Source: an uncultured Chitinophagaceae bacterium
GTDB lineage: Bacteria; Bacteroidota; Bacteroidia; Chitinophagales; Chitinophagaceae
NCBI GenBank assembly: GCA_937897585.1
Contig: CALCNY010000086.1
Span: forward strand, 1-14,713
Reading direction: 5' to 3'
Length of the DNA: 14,713 nucleotides
Part shown: one piece after another, positions 6,457 through 14,638 of the stretch
Layout: every line of letters begins with the position of its first letter
How positions within the stretch are numbered: position 1 is the first letter of the stretch
The notes under the pieces: generated by a model
Seen by the model: the letters and a program-made list of their open reading frames with translations, nothing else
Database searches by the model: none
Told to the model about the DNA's origin: nothing
Made by a program: the position numbers and the translations under genes

Positions 6457-6478
6457 CCCTAAATCCCCCAAAGGGGGA
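6457..6478 (+). repeat. CCCTAAATCCCCCAAAGGGGGA element, copy 2
   Basis: Identical over 22 bases to the minus-strand copy at 2677-2698. It starts three bases after the TAG of the Bax-inhibitor-like gene and contains the TCCCCC-AAA-GGGGGA hairpin. It is followed within 50-90 bases by a TGGTC-type palindrome, as at the first copy. Confidence 0.9.
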
Positions 6479-6505
6479 GTTTGTTAGTGTTTGGGGTTTG
6501 TTGTT

Positions 6506-6545
6506 AAGACCATTCTAAGGGAGTGCCTTCGCTGGTCTTTTTACC
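6506..6545 (+). terminator. Possible terminator hairpin after the Bax-inhibitor-like gene
   Basis: AAGACCA (6506-6512) pairs with TGGTCTT (6533-6539). An inner AAGG/CCTT pair lies in the loop, and five T residues are reached at the 3' side. The right half (TGCCTTCGCTGGTCTTTTTA) also belongs to the TGGTC repeat family seen at 2640-2660 and 6603-6624, so its role as a terminator is uncertain. Confidence 0.4.
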
Positions 6546-6568
6546 TGCAAAGGATAAAGAGTATTATT

Positions 6569-6595
6569 AAGCCGAGATTTTTTCTCGGCTTTTTT
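6569..6595 (+). terminator. Rho-independent terminator
   Basis: A perfect 9-bp stem (AAGCCGAGA paired with TCTCGGCTT) with a five-T loop leads into a TTTTT run on the plus strand. It is suitably placed to end plus-strand transcription from the Bax-inhibitor-like gene before the protease gene begins. Confidence 0.8.
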
Positions 6596-6689
6596 GTGTT
6601 TATGCCTTCGGTGGTCTTATGACCGACGAATGATTCTAATGAACATAATTTAGACATTGGAGTTTATTTCTCGGCTTTTTTGTGTTTAT
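6581..6689. repeat. 23-bp direct repeat of the terminator 3' half
   Basis: TTTCTCGGCTTTTTTGTGTT plus TAT occurs at 6581-6603 and again, identically, at 6667-6689. The first copy is the right arm and T-run of the intrinsic terminator. The second lacks the left arm and lies just before the protease start codon. The 86-base period suggests a local duplication. Confidence 0.85.
6603..6630. repeat. TGGTC-type imperfect palindrome
   Basis: TGCCTTCGGTGGTCTTATGACC followed by GACGAA forms an imperfect hairpin (TCGGTGGTC against GACCGACGA, 7 of 9 paired). It matches TGCCTTCGCTGGTCTTTTTACC at 6524-6545 at 18 of 22 positions and resembles the palindrome at 2640-2660. Confidence 0.65.
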
Positions 6690-6710
6690 TTGAGTTTCAA
6701 AATTTTCAAC

Positions 6711-9542
6711 ATGCAAAAAATTGTATCTGTTATCATTGCGCTGTTCATTTTTAGTGGCAGTTTCGCTCAAACAAAACTCATCGAAAAAGTTACCAAAAAA
6801 GGTGATGAGATTGTTATCCCTTACGAAAAATATGTGTTGTCAAACGGGCTTACCGTTATACTTCACGAAGACCATAGTGATCCAATAGTTCATGTTGATA
6901 TCACTTACCATGTGGGTAGTGCCAGAGAAGAAATCGGTAAAAGTGGTTTCGCGCATTTCTTTGAACACATGCAATTTCAGGGAAGTGATCACGTAGCAGA
7001 TGAACAACATTTTAAAACCATAACGGCTGCCGGCGGAACGTTGAATGGCAGTACCAATCAAGATAGAACAAATTATTTTGAAACTGTTCCTAGCAATCAA
7101 CTCGAAAAAATGTTATGGCTTGAAGCAGACAGAATGGGCTTTTTCTTAGATGCAGTAACCCAACAAAAATTTGAAATACAAAGAAGTACGGTAAAGAATG
7201 AGAGAGGACAGAATTATGATAATCGTCCTTATGGATTGGTTAATGAATTCAGCAGTAAAAACTTATATCCATACGGACATCCTTACAGCTGGCTTACGAT
7301 TGGTTATGTGGAAGATTTGAACAGGGTTGATGTACAGGATTTGAAAAACTTTTTCTTAAGATGGTACGGACCTAACAATGCCACATTAACCATTGGTGGA
7401 GATTTGAAACCTGCAGAAGCATTGAAATTGGTAGAAAAATATTTCGGTTCTATTCCAAAATGTCCAGAAGTAACAAGAACAATTTTACCTGCAGTAAAAG
7501 TACCATCAGACAGATATGTGTCTTACGTAGATAATTATGCGCGTGTACCGATGTTGATGAAGACCTACCCAACTATTCCAAATTATGATAAGGATATGGC
7601 GCCATTGTCATGCTTGGCACAAATACTCGGACAAGGAAAAACTTCTGTGTTATATCAGCAACTGGTGAAAACACAAAAAGCGTTACAAGCCAATGCCAGC
7701 AGTCGTTTGTCTGAATTGGCAGGAGAATTCACAATACAGCTGGTGCCATTACCAGGTAAATCATTAGCTGCGATGGACAGCTTGTATAAAGAAGCATTGA
7801 TGACTTTTGAAAAACGTGGCGTAACTGATGAGGACATTGAAAAATTCAAAGGCGGTATTGAATCACAATACATCAACGGTTTACAAAGTGTGTCAGGCAA
7901 AGTTTCTCAATTAGCAGCTTTCCAAACATTCACGGGCAATCCTAATCAAACCGGAAAGATGTTGGAAATGTACAAAGCCGTTACCAAAGAAGATGTATTG
8001 CGTGTTTACGAAACGTATATCAAAAACAAGGGTAGCGTTACCGTTAGTGTACTTACAAAATCAGATAAAAACGGACCAGCAATTGCTGATAATTACAAAA
8101 TTGATTCTTCAAGTTATGACAGACCGAATTATGGTTATGGTGGTTTGGTATATAAAAAAGGAACCGACAATTTCGACAGAAGCAAAATGCCTGCAAGTGG
8201 CGCCAATCCTGTTGTAACGGTTCCTGCATATTGGAAAAAAACTTTGCCTAATGGCGCTAAAGTAATCGGTGCTGACTATAAAGAATTGCCGATTGTAAAT
8301 ATTTCAATTACCATTCCTGGTGGACATCTAGCTCAAGCCAATGATACCTCAAAGCTAGGATTGGCAAGCTTTGCGGGAAGTATGCTCAATGAAGACACCA
8401 AAAATTATACTGCCGAACAAATGAGTGTTGCCTTACAAAAACTCGGAAGCAGTGTGAGTGCAGGTAACACATTCGATGGTATGCGTTTCAGCATGCAATG
8501 TTTAACAAAGAATCTTGACAAAACAATCGCATTGTTAGAAGAGAGAATGTTGAATCCGAACTTTACTCAAGATGCATTTAACCGTTTGCAAAAGCAAGCC
8601 ATAGAAAGTTTCAAGCAGGCAAAGTCGCAACCTGCTACAATTGCAAGTAATGTTTATAGCAAAATAAATTATGGTGCAGATAACATTTTGGGCATGAATG
8701 ACAATGGTACAGAAAACACTGTAAAGAATTTGACATTGGCTGATGTTCAAACATATTATAACAACTACATGACTTCGCAAGGAGCGAAAATTGTAATTGT
8801 TGGTAATGTTACTGAAGCGGAAATTTTACCAAAACTTTCTTTCTTGAATAAATTGCCTAATAAAAAAATTGAATTACCAAAAACAAATGCAGTTGCCACA
8901 TCCTATAAAACTACAATTTATCTGGTTGATGTTCCAAAGGCAGCACAAACTGAATTTCGTGTAGGCAAGGTAGTGAGTATGCCTTATGATTTAGTGGGAG
9001 AATATTACAAATGTGATTTGATGAACTATGTATTAGGAGCAAATTTCAACAGCAGATTGAATTTAAATTTGAGAGAAGATAAAGGCTGGACCTATGGTGC
9101 CAGAGCTAGTTTCAGTGGAAATAAATACAGTGTTGACTATACTTTCAGTTCAGGTATTAGAGCTGATGCTACGGATAGTGCGCTTACTGAAGTGATGAAA
9201 GAGATTAACAATTACGCATCAAATGGAATAACTGCAGATGAAATGAATTTTATGAAGAGCGCCATAGGACAAAGAGATGCTTTGCAATATGAAACCCCAG
9301 GACAAAAATCAGGATTCGTTGCTCGTTTGCTTGAGTACAATTTAGAAGGTGATTATGTTGCTACTCAAACTAAGATACTAACGATGATGAATAAGGCCGA
9401 AATCGATCAACTGGCGAAAAAATGGTTACAGACCGACAAGATGAATATTTTACTTGTAGGTGATAAAGCTAAGATTTTGCCAGGCCTGCAAAAATTCGGT
9501 TATGAAATTGTTGAGTTAGATAATGACGGCAATAGAAAATAA
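6711..9542 (+). CDS. Secreted M16 family zinc metallopeptidase (two-domain, pitrilysin/PqqL-like)
   Basis: The start chosen is ATG 6711, giving 943 residues, because it opens with a signal peptide (MQKIVSVIIALFIFSGSFAQ). The frame extends 18 codons upstream, but those codons translate the terminator-derived repeat and would bury the signal. The N-terminal half is an active M16 unit: the inverted zinc motif HFFEH (His82, Glu85, His86) and the third ligand Glu164 in VKNERGQNYDNRPYG. The middle carries the inactive M16_C-type domain. The second half (from about residue 500) is another M16 pair without HxxEH; near its end LREDKGWTYGARASF has the substrate-binding Arg/Tyr pattern of the C-terminal M16 domain. 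Such fused proteins close like a clamshell and degrade peptides in the periplasm or outside the cell; some partner with TonB-dependent peptide uptake. No TonB receptor is adjacent. The stop TAA abuts the stop of the opposing gene. Confidence 0.95.
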   Translation: MQKIVSVIIALFIFSGSFAQTKLIEKVTKKGDEIVIPYEKYVLSNGLTVILHEDHSDPIVHVDITYHVGSAREEIGKSGFAHFFEHMQFQGSDHVADEQHFKTITAAGGTLNGSTNQDRTNYFETVPSNQLEKMLWLEADRMGFFLDAVTQQKFEIQRSTVKNERGQNYDNRPYGLVNEFSSKNLYPYGHPYSWLTIGYVEDLNRVDVQDLKNFFLRWYGPNNATLTIGGDLKPAEALKLVEKYFGSIPKCPEVTRTILPAVKVPSDRYVSYVDNYARVPMLMKTYPTIPNYDKDMAPLSCLAQILGQGKTSVLYQQLVKTQKALQANASSRLSELAGEFTIQLVPLPGKSLAAMDSLYKEALMTFEKRGVTDEDIEKFKGGIESQYINGLQSVSGKVSQLAAFQTFTGNPNQTGKMLEMYKAVTKEDVLRVYETYIKNKGSVTVSVLTKSDKNGPAIADNYKIDSSSYDRPNYGYGGLVYKKGTDNFDRSKMPASGANPVVTVPAYWKKTLPNGAKVIGADYKELPIVNISITIPGGHLAQANDTSKLGLASFAGSMLNEDTKNYTAEQMSVALQKLGSSVSAGNTFDGMRFSMQCLTKNLDKTIALLEERMLNPNFTQDAFNRLQKQAIESFKQAKSQPATIASNVYSKINYGADNILGMNDNGTENTVKNLTLADVQTYYNNYMTSQGAKIVIVGNVTEAEILPKLSFLNKLPNKKIELPKTNAVATSYKTTIYLVDVPKAAQTEFRVGKVVSMPYDLVGEYYKCDLMNYVLGANFNSRLNLNLREDKGWTYGARASFSGNKYSVDYTFSSGIRADATDSALTEVMKEINNYASNGITADEMNFMKSAIGQRDALQYETPGQKSGFVARLLEYNLEGDYVATQTKILTMMNKAEIDQLAKKWLQTDKMNILLVGDKAKILPGLQKFGYEIVELDNDGNRK

Positions 9543-10319
9543 TTATTTCGCCGAAGTGATTTCATCATAAACAGCGTCCCATAATTCAATTCTTTTTTTC
9601 AAAGCATTGACAGTAACTGTTGTGGCTTCACTCCAGTATTGTTCATCTGTGCAACAAAGATTGGACGTCATTTCCAACGCGAGATGGCTGTGATGACCGC
9701 CATCCACTTCAATATGTCTTTCGAGATAATATTTGAAAATAGAAATGCTGTCGGGGAATTTCTTATCGATATCATTGATGATAGAATGGAACATTCCGGG
9801 AATTAAATCTTCTCTTCCAAATGTAAAGGCAGCGGCTTGTAAATGCGCTTTCCCTGAATTAATAATCTCAAAAGTATATTCAACGAATTTTTTTGCTGCA
9901 GTTGGAACATTTGCTTTTTCAAATGATAATTGTAGATCTTTTGTTTGTTGTAAGGTATTTACAAACAAATCCATGCATGAATAATCGGCATCAGATTGTT
10001 TCATGGCATCCAAATAAATTTCAAAATGGCTTTTTCTGTTGCCCAAATGATCAACATCTGATTCTTCGCCTACTACAATTTCATTGATTAAAAATCTTGT
10101 ATCCGCAGAACCTACTGGAAACCAGGGAACAGAGGTGCAGGTTAAATTATTTTGCAAGGCTTTTAATAAAGACATGAAATCCCAAACTGCAAATACGTGA
10201 TACTTCATGAAAACATTCAAATCGTCGAGCGTATTGATAACTGAATAAACTTTATGGTTGATAATCTGCTCACGAAGTGGTTCAATCTCTTGTTGTAATT
10301 TTTCTATATGCTGGTTCAT
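9543..10319 (-). CDS. DUF3050 domain-containing protein
   Basis: This cytoplasmic, largely alpha-helical protein of 258 residues has no signal peptide and spans the whole DUF3050 family. Conserved blocks are MKYHVFAVWDFMSLLKALQ (residues 38-56, His41), WFPVGSADTRFLINEIVVGE (66-85) and ERHIEVDGGHHSHLALEM (200-217). From memory this family is grouped with heme-oxygenase-like helical folds; some proteins of that superfamily bind two irons. Candidate ligands here are Glu80, His91 or His98, Glu147, His202, Asp206 and His210 (HxxxDxxxH), which is inference. The biological role is not known. Start ATG 10319 has no clear Shine-Dalgarno; TAACTTGC about 20-30 bases upstream is a weak -7-like box. The gene converges on the M16 protease with directly adjacent stop codons and no terminator between them. 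Confidence 0.88.
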   Translation of the reverse strand: MNQHIEKLQQEIEPLREQIINHKVYSVINTLDDLNVFMKYHVFAVWDFMSLLKALQNNLTCTSVPWFPVGSADTRFLINEIVVGEESDVDHLGNRKSHFEIYLDAMKQSDADYSCMDLFVNTLQQTKDLQLSFEKANVPTAAKKFVEYTFEIINSGKAHLQAAAFTFGREDLIPGMFHSIINDIDKKFPDSISIFKYYLERHIEVDGGHHSHLALEMTSNLCCTDEQYWSEATTVTVNALKKRIELWDAVYDEITSAK

Positions 10320-10516
10320 GATATTATATTTTCGAGGCGCAAGTTAATTACAGATTTCCCAATAATTAAGTTTGTTGAAAATAATTATTAAGCGAACTAA
10401 TAAAGCTTGAACGGTTGTTGACTTTTTTTAAACTAACAAAATAAGGTTGAAGAAAATTAAGTGTTACTGAAGAAACATTAATTAAAATATTTGGCTGTTC
10501 GAGTTGGGTGGACGTA

Positions 10517-10545
10517 ATATTGCAATATCGCAATATCGCTATATA
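10517..10545. repeat. Iterated GCAATATC repeat with 12-bp palindrome
   Basis: ATATTGCAATAT (10517-10528) is a perfect palindrome that overlaps a tandem of GCAATATC, GCAATATC and GCTATATA (10522-10545). It is another short-word intergenic repeat, different in sequence from the others in this window. Confidence 0.6.
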
Positions 10546-10570
10546 AAAAAACACCTATTACATTTTTACA

Positions 10571-10602
10571 AAAAAAATCCCGGCTACCAAAGGCAACCGG
10601 GA
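10571..10602 (-). terminator. Rho-independent terminator of the surface-protein gene
   Basis: On the minus strand CCCGGTTGCC, a TTT loop and GGTAGCCGGG form a 10-bp stem with wobble or mismatched positions in the middle. Eight T residues follow directly. It lies about 50 bases past the stop codon of the minus-strand gene ending at 10650, as expected for its terminator. Confidence 0.88.
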
Positions 10603-10649
10603 CTTTAAAACTTGTCAACTTATTTTAGAACAATACAATTAAAATGCTA

Positions 10650-12551
10650 TTATCTAATAATCGTAACATTTCCTTTTACAGTTATTTTCTTTCCTGTAAT
10701 CAGTGTAAAATTCAAGATGTAATAATAAGTTCCATCTGGAAGTGGTTTTCCTTTGTAAGTACCATTCCAGTTGTTTTGATAATCATTTGATTCGTACACT
10801 TTAGTGCCATATCTGTTGAACACATAAGCATTCACATTAGAGGTGCAATTATTATTTGTCACCAACCAATATTCATTGATGCCATCACCGTTTGGAGAAA
10901 AAGCATTCAGTGGTTTAATGCAATAAGGCACAACGGTTACCAATACACTATCGGTGTTTGTACATCCTGCAGCTGTTGTTATGGTCAAATAGTATTGTGT
11001 GGTTGTTACCGGTGAAGCGATTGGATTCGATATAGTCGCTGAATTCAAGCTGTTTGCCGGAGACCATAAATAAGTTCCTGATGTACCAGTTCCTTGCAAT
11101 TGAGCTGTATATCCTTCAAGAATTGTTACCGGAATACCTGCATCAACTGTAACTGATTGAGAAATTGAAACAGTGAATGTTCTTGTAGATGTACAACCAC
11201 CTAAACTACCTGTAACTGTATAAGTAGTAGTTGTTGTAGGTGAAAGTACAGGGTTGGCAATATTAGGATTGCTTACGCCTGTTGTTGGAGACCAGGTATA
11301 ATCTGTAGCATTACTCGAAATATTAGGAATAAAAGAAGCGCCGTTACAGATGGTCGTATCAAGACGAGGACTGATATTTGGTGCATCCACAGTTACCGTA
11401 AAAGTTCTTGAAAGATTGCAAGAGCCTAATGTAGCTGTAACTGTATATGTAGTAGTTGTTGTAGGTGAAAGTGTGGGATTGCCAATATTGGGGTTACTAA
11501 CTCCTGTTGTTGGGCTCCAGCTGTAAGTTGTTGCATTACTGATTGTGTTGGCGGCAAATGAAGCACCGCGACAAATAGTGGTATCGATATGAGCCGTTAC
11601 AGTCAGGTTGTTATCCAAAGTAATTCCCACATTATAAGTAGATGTGCAAGCGTTAGCATCTGTAATTGTTGCTACATAATTCCCTTGTGGCAAATTGGTT
11701 GCTGTTAAACCCGTTTGAGCAGGAGTAGTATTCCAAGAAACGGTATAAGGAGCTGCAGATCCTGTTATGGCTAATGTGGCGCTACCATTGATTGCGCATG
11801 TGGCATTTGTTATGTTTGAAATAACGTTGCTGCTGTTTATTTTACCTGAAACAGCAAAGAAAATCGCATTTGGAAATGGAGCATTTGTACCTGCAGTTGT
11901 AACGTTGGAAATATTTATTTTCTGCAGTGATTTTTGAGCGTCTGCACAACTTAAAGAAACTTCCAGATAAAACATCTTGGGGTTGCTGGGATAAGCGCTA
12001 GCACTAGTAGCAGGTGTTGCTCTTACACATCTTCCAAAACCTGATAAAACAGTATTTGCTGAGGTGTTGAACCAATCATTGATAGTGACATTGTTCAACG
12101 CATTGGTTGTAGTTCCATCTGTAAAAAACAATTTTAAATTGACTAAAGCAGAGCCTTCTGTAGACAAACACAATAAACGAATTTTGCTAAAACTTGCCGG
12201 AGTGCTCAAGGTTAAATCTCCATTTTGACTACGCGGAACAATCAATGCATTATTGCTTGTATAACTTGCCATTTGGTAAGATCCTGCGGCATCAGCAATT
12301 ACTCCGTTATCAGGAAGTCCGCCACCACCAAATGCATTAGCACTTGCAAATCCTAGTGTATACATCACATTATTGGAAGCTGGCACACCATCCATGGCAA
12401 CTGTTGTATTTGTAAGTGAACTATTCCCGGATTCAGCAACAACATCATGATTAAACCCACCCATAGCAATAGGAGCAAATTGTGCTTTTGATGTCACTGA
12501 AATTAAAATAAAAAGCAGCGCCTGTAATAAGCTGGTTTTTTTATTTCTCAT
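10650..12551 (-). CDS. T9SS type B sorting-domain surface protein with SprB-like and Ig-like repeats
   Basis: Start chosen at ATG 12551 (633 residues) because it opens with a signal peptide (MRNKKTSLLQALLFILISVT, cleavage near SKAQ); 19 extra codons upstream add no signal-like sequence. Order of parts: a unique N-terminal domain (about 25-245); an SprB-type repeat (about 249-309; NATCAINGSATLAITGSAAP, LPQGNYVATITDANACTSTY); two closely similar 75-residue Ig/PKD-like repeats (about 315-390 and 390-465; DTTIC, YSWSPTTGVSNPNI, SPTTTTTYTVT); a diverged third (466-541; LWSPANSLNSATISNP); and the gliding-motility-associated C-terminal domain (about 544-633; NAFSPNGDGINEYW, VFNRYGTKVYESN, GKPLPDGTYYYILNF), which is the type B signal for export by the type IX system. 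The product should be released or anchored at the cell surface, perhaps for adhesion. The SDR gene upstream ends 65 bases before this start. Alternative start: 12608. Confidence 0.92.
   Translation of the reverse strand: MRNKKTSLLQALLFILISVTSKAQFAPIAMGGFNHDVVAESGNSSLTNTTVAMDGVPASNNVMYTLGFASANAFGGGGLPDNGVIADAAGSYQMASYTSNNALIVPRSQNGDLTLSTPASFSKIRLLCLSTEGSALVNLKLFFTDGTTTNALNNVTINDWFNTSANTVLSGFGRCVRATPATSASAYPSNPKMFYLEVSLSCADAQKSLQKINISNVTTAGTNAPFPNAIFFAVSGKINSSNVISNITNATCAINGSATLAITGSAAPYTVSWNTTPAQTGLTATNLPQGNYVATITDANACTSTYNVGITLDNNLTVTAHIDTTICRGASFAANTISNATTYSWSPTTGVSNPNIGNPTLSPTTTTTYTVTATLGSCNLSRTFTVTVDAPNISPRLDTTICNGASFIPNISSNATDYTWSPTTGVSNPNIANPVLSPTTTTTYTVTGSLGGCTSTRTFTVSISQSVTVDAGIPVTILEGYTAQLQGTGTSGTYLWSPANSLNSATISNPIASPVTTTQYYLTITTAAGCTNTDSVLVTVVPYCIKPLNAFSPNGDGINEYWLVTNNNCTSNVNAYVFNRYGTKVYESNDYQNNWNGTYKGKPLPDGTYYYILNFTLITGKKITVKGNVTIIR
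11157..11607. repeat. 225-bp internal tandem repeat within the surface-protein gene
   Basis: The word GTAGTTGTTGTAGGTGAAAG recurs at a 225-base (75-codon) period, with starts near 11228 and 11453. Long near-identical stretches around it continue through CAATATT and CCTGTTGTTGG. It encodes the two adjacent Ig-like units. DNA-level similarity implies recent duplication or gene conversion. Confidence 0.8.
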
Positions 12552-12616
12552 AAAAAGTAGTTTTAATTTTTGGTCTATGGATAGTTTTTGGTACTCTAAA
12601 TGTAACAAATAATTTA

Positions 12617-13342
12617 TTATCCCTCATTCATTCTTTGAAAAGCGACTTTTATTTGTTCCGGACCTGCCTGACTCATAGTGTCACTTAACCCATAGGTAAG
12701 GATTGTTTTACCTTCCTTCAATTGGTCAAATATGCTTATTATAAATCCATCTACAGGCGGCGCCCAGTCATGCAGCCCTACACCTCCCAAATCAGTATTT
12801 AGCGCTGGCGGAATCAATTCAATAACCTCAATATTCTTTTTTTCCAACACCTTTTGCATCGACATGGTAAAGGAATGAATAAATGCCTTCGTACCAGAAT
12901 AAACAGCGACTTTAGTCATCGGACAAAAAGCCAATCCAGATGAAACATTCATAACAATATTCAGTGCTTTTAACTGAATAAACAGGGAAGTCAGATGTAC
13001 AGGAGCTTCTATATTGATAGAGATTTCTTGTTTAACCCTTTTATAAAAATCGTCATCGGTAACCGAAACCCATTCCTGAATACCCGCATTATTGATGAGC
13101 ATATTTACATCGCTGTGATTTTCTGAAACCCAGTTGTACAAATCAATTCTTTCCTGTTCGTGTGCCAAATCACATACTCTTGTTATTACACCCGGAATTT
13201 TTTTAGCCACGGCTTCGAGCACATCAGACCTTCTGCCACAAATAATAACAGTATTGTTTTCTTTTACAAATCTTTCGGTAAGCGCCAATCCGATACCGGA
13301 GCCTCCGCCTGTAATAAGAATTTTATTATTGGATAAATTCAT
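12617..13342 (-). CDS. Classical SDR family oxidoreductase (DltE-like)
   Basis: This 241-residue cytoplasmic NAD(P)-dependent short-chain dehydrogenase has all classical motifs: TGGGSGIG at about residues 11-18, CDLAHEQE after strand 3, NNAG at about 88-91, the serine strand NVSSG at about 132-136, and YSGTK as the YxxxK active site. The overall pattern (LINNAGIQEW, KALNIVMNVSSGLAF, LIPPALNTDLGG) resembles DltE/YdfG-like SDRs, whose physiological substrates are mostly undefined. It starts 24 bases after the stop of umuC on the same strand, so it is probably the third gene of a umuD-umuC-SDR transcript. The surface-protein gene follows 65 bases later and could extend that transcript. No Shine-Dalgarno is visible before the ATG. 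Confidence 0.93.
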   Translation of the reverse strand: MNLSNNKILITGGGSGIGLALTERFVKENNTVIICGRRSDVLEAVAKKIPGVITRVCDLAHEQERIDLYNWVSENHSDVNMLINNAGIQEWVSVTDDDFYKRVKQEISINIEAPVHLTSLFIQLKALNIVMNVSSGLAFCPMTKVAVYSGTKAFIHSFTMSMQKVLEKKNIEVIELIPPALNTDLGGVGLHDWAPPVDGFIISIFDQLKEGKTILTYGLSDTMSQAGPEQIKVAFQRMNEG

Positions 13343-13366
13343 ATTGATTGTTTTTGAATGGGTGAT

Positions 13367-14638
13367 TTACTTTACCAGACACAGTTCGTCCCATTTGGTG
13401 GTGAACCGCTGGCTTCTCATTTCCTGACGCATTTTCCAGTTACGCTTGGTGCCTGAAGACGCAAATTTCAGTATATCATTGCACATACTGAAATTAATAT
13501 TGTCGATTACATTCATCAGTTTTTTTGCATTGGCACTTTCGGGCGGTTCAAATAAACTGAACTGAATCATATCCGCAGGAACGATATTGCCCAATACAAT
13601 TCCGGCTTTGATGTACTTGCTGCCTTTGTTATACAGCGCATCTACCAGCGGCATCACCTGTGCAATCAATACATTGGTTAAACTAGTGGCAGCTGATAAA
13701 AGAATATAGGTAGACCGATAGGAAGGTTCGTAATGGCCATAATTACGGTTATCGCTGTTCACCACAAACACACTAACTGAACCGGCTGCACTATTTTGTC
13801 GACGTAATTTTTCTGCTGCACGCGCGATATAAGTAGCAACCGCTTCTTTCAATTCGTTCAGTTCATACACGGGTTTGCCAAACATTCTTGTGGTGGCAAT
13901 CATTTTTTTGGTGGTTAACGGATCTTTCATTTCAATACAGGGCATTCCGTTCAATTCCTTTACCAGCCTCACTCCTACTATACCGCCTAAATTTTTTCTT
14001 ACCCACTCTTCACTCATGTTTCGTAAATCCCATGCCGTGTTAATATTAAACATTCTGAGTTTTTTGGAATTAGCACCGCCCACACCCCAGATGTCTTCCA
14101 CGGCAGTTCTCTCCAGCGCTTCCATTTGCTGTTCGGGTGTTTGAAGTACCATGACGCCTTTGGTGCCTATTTTGTCTTTTTTCGCAAGTCTGTTCGCCAC
14201 TTTAGACAATACTTTTGTTGGTGCCACACCTACAGAAACAGGAATGCCCGTCCACAATTCAGTGGTTTGTTTTACGAAAAGAGAATAGTCGTATAATTTC
14301 TCTTCGTCAATTCCGGTAAGGTCGAGGAAGGATTCATCCACGGAATATACTTCTACAACGGGAGCGAGTAGACGAAGCGTATCCATCACTCTTTTGCTAA
14401 GATCTCCATACAAATGATAATTGCTGGAAAAAACGGCTACATTGTTTTTCAGTATTTCTTCTTTGTTTTGGTAATAAGGACCTGCCATACGAATACCTAA
14501 AGCCTTAGCTTCATCGGTACGCGATACGATACAGCCGTCGTTATTACTAAGAACAACCACAGGCTTATTGCGTAAAGAAGGCTTGAACAATCTTTCACAA
14601 GAGGCATAAAAACTATTACAATCGACTATTGCTTTCAT
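13367..14638 (-). CDS. umuC: Y-family DNA polymerase, UmuC subunit of DNA polymerase V
   Basis: UmuC copies across damaged template and is normally activated by cleaved UmuD and RecA in the SOS response. The 423-residue length is typical of full-length UmuC. The catalytic palm is intact: Asp6 (AIVDCNSFYASCERLF), the nucleotide-binding stretch NKPVVVLSNNDGCIVSRTDE, and Asp101/Glu102 in VYSVDESFLDLTG. The helix-hairpin-helix thumb (TAVEDIWGVGGANSKKLRMF) is followed by the little-finger domain (SVSVFVVNSD). A C-terminal extension of DUF4113 type occupies about residues 370-423 (LMNVIDNINFSMCNDILKFA, KWKMRQEMRS-like, RFTTKWDELCLVK). The start ATG overlaps the TGA of an upstream frame (ATGA), the usual umuDC coupling. 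Any LexA-type operator would lie beyond the right edge, so SOS control cannot be judged. Confidence 0.96.
   Translation of the reverse strand: MKAIVDCNSFYASCERLFKPSLRNKPVVVLSNNDGCIVSRTDEAKALGIRMAGPYYQNKEEILKNNVAVFSSNYHLYGDLSKRVMDTLRLLAPVVEVYSVDESFLDLTGIDEEKLYDYSLFVKQTTELWTGIPVSVGVAPTKVLSKVANRLAKKDKIGTKGVMVLQTPEQQMEALERTAVEDIWGVGGANSKKLRMFNINTAWDLRNMSEEWVRKNLGGIVGVRLVKELNGMPCIEMKDPLTTKKMIATTRMFGKPVYELNELKEAVATYIARAAEKLRRQNSAAGSVSVFVVNSDNRNYGHYEPSYRSTYILLSAATSLTNVLIAQVMPLVDALYNKGSKYIKAGIVLGNIVPADMIQFSLFEPPESANAKKLMNVIDNINFSMCNDILKFASSGTKRNWKMRQEMRSQRFTTKWDELCLVK

Larger units (their letters stand above)
10320..10649. other. 330-base AT-rich intergenic region without a supported gene
   Basis: I see no convincing gene here. 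A 62-codon minus-strand frame (10366-10554) has no family resemblance or ribosome site. The region holds the upstream region of the DUF3050 gene, a small iterated repeat at 10517-10545, and the terminator of the surface-protein gene at 10571-10602. Confidence 0.7.

Noticed and set aside
6657..6710. Upstream extension of the M16 protease (18 extra codons)
   Set aside because: These codons translate the duplicated terminator half and would place the signal peptide internally.
10366..10554. 62-codon minus-strand open frame in the 330-base gap
   Set aside because: No recognisable domain or ribosome site, AT-driven composition, and it runs through the GCAATATC repeat; most likely spurious.
12552..12608. 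Upstream extension of the T9SS surface protein (19 extra codons)
   Set aside because: A signal peptide starts cleanly at the internal ATG 12551; the upstream codons are lysine-rich and not signal-like.
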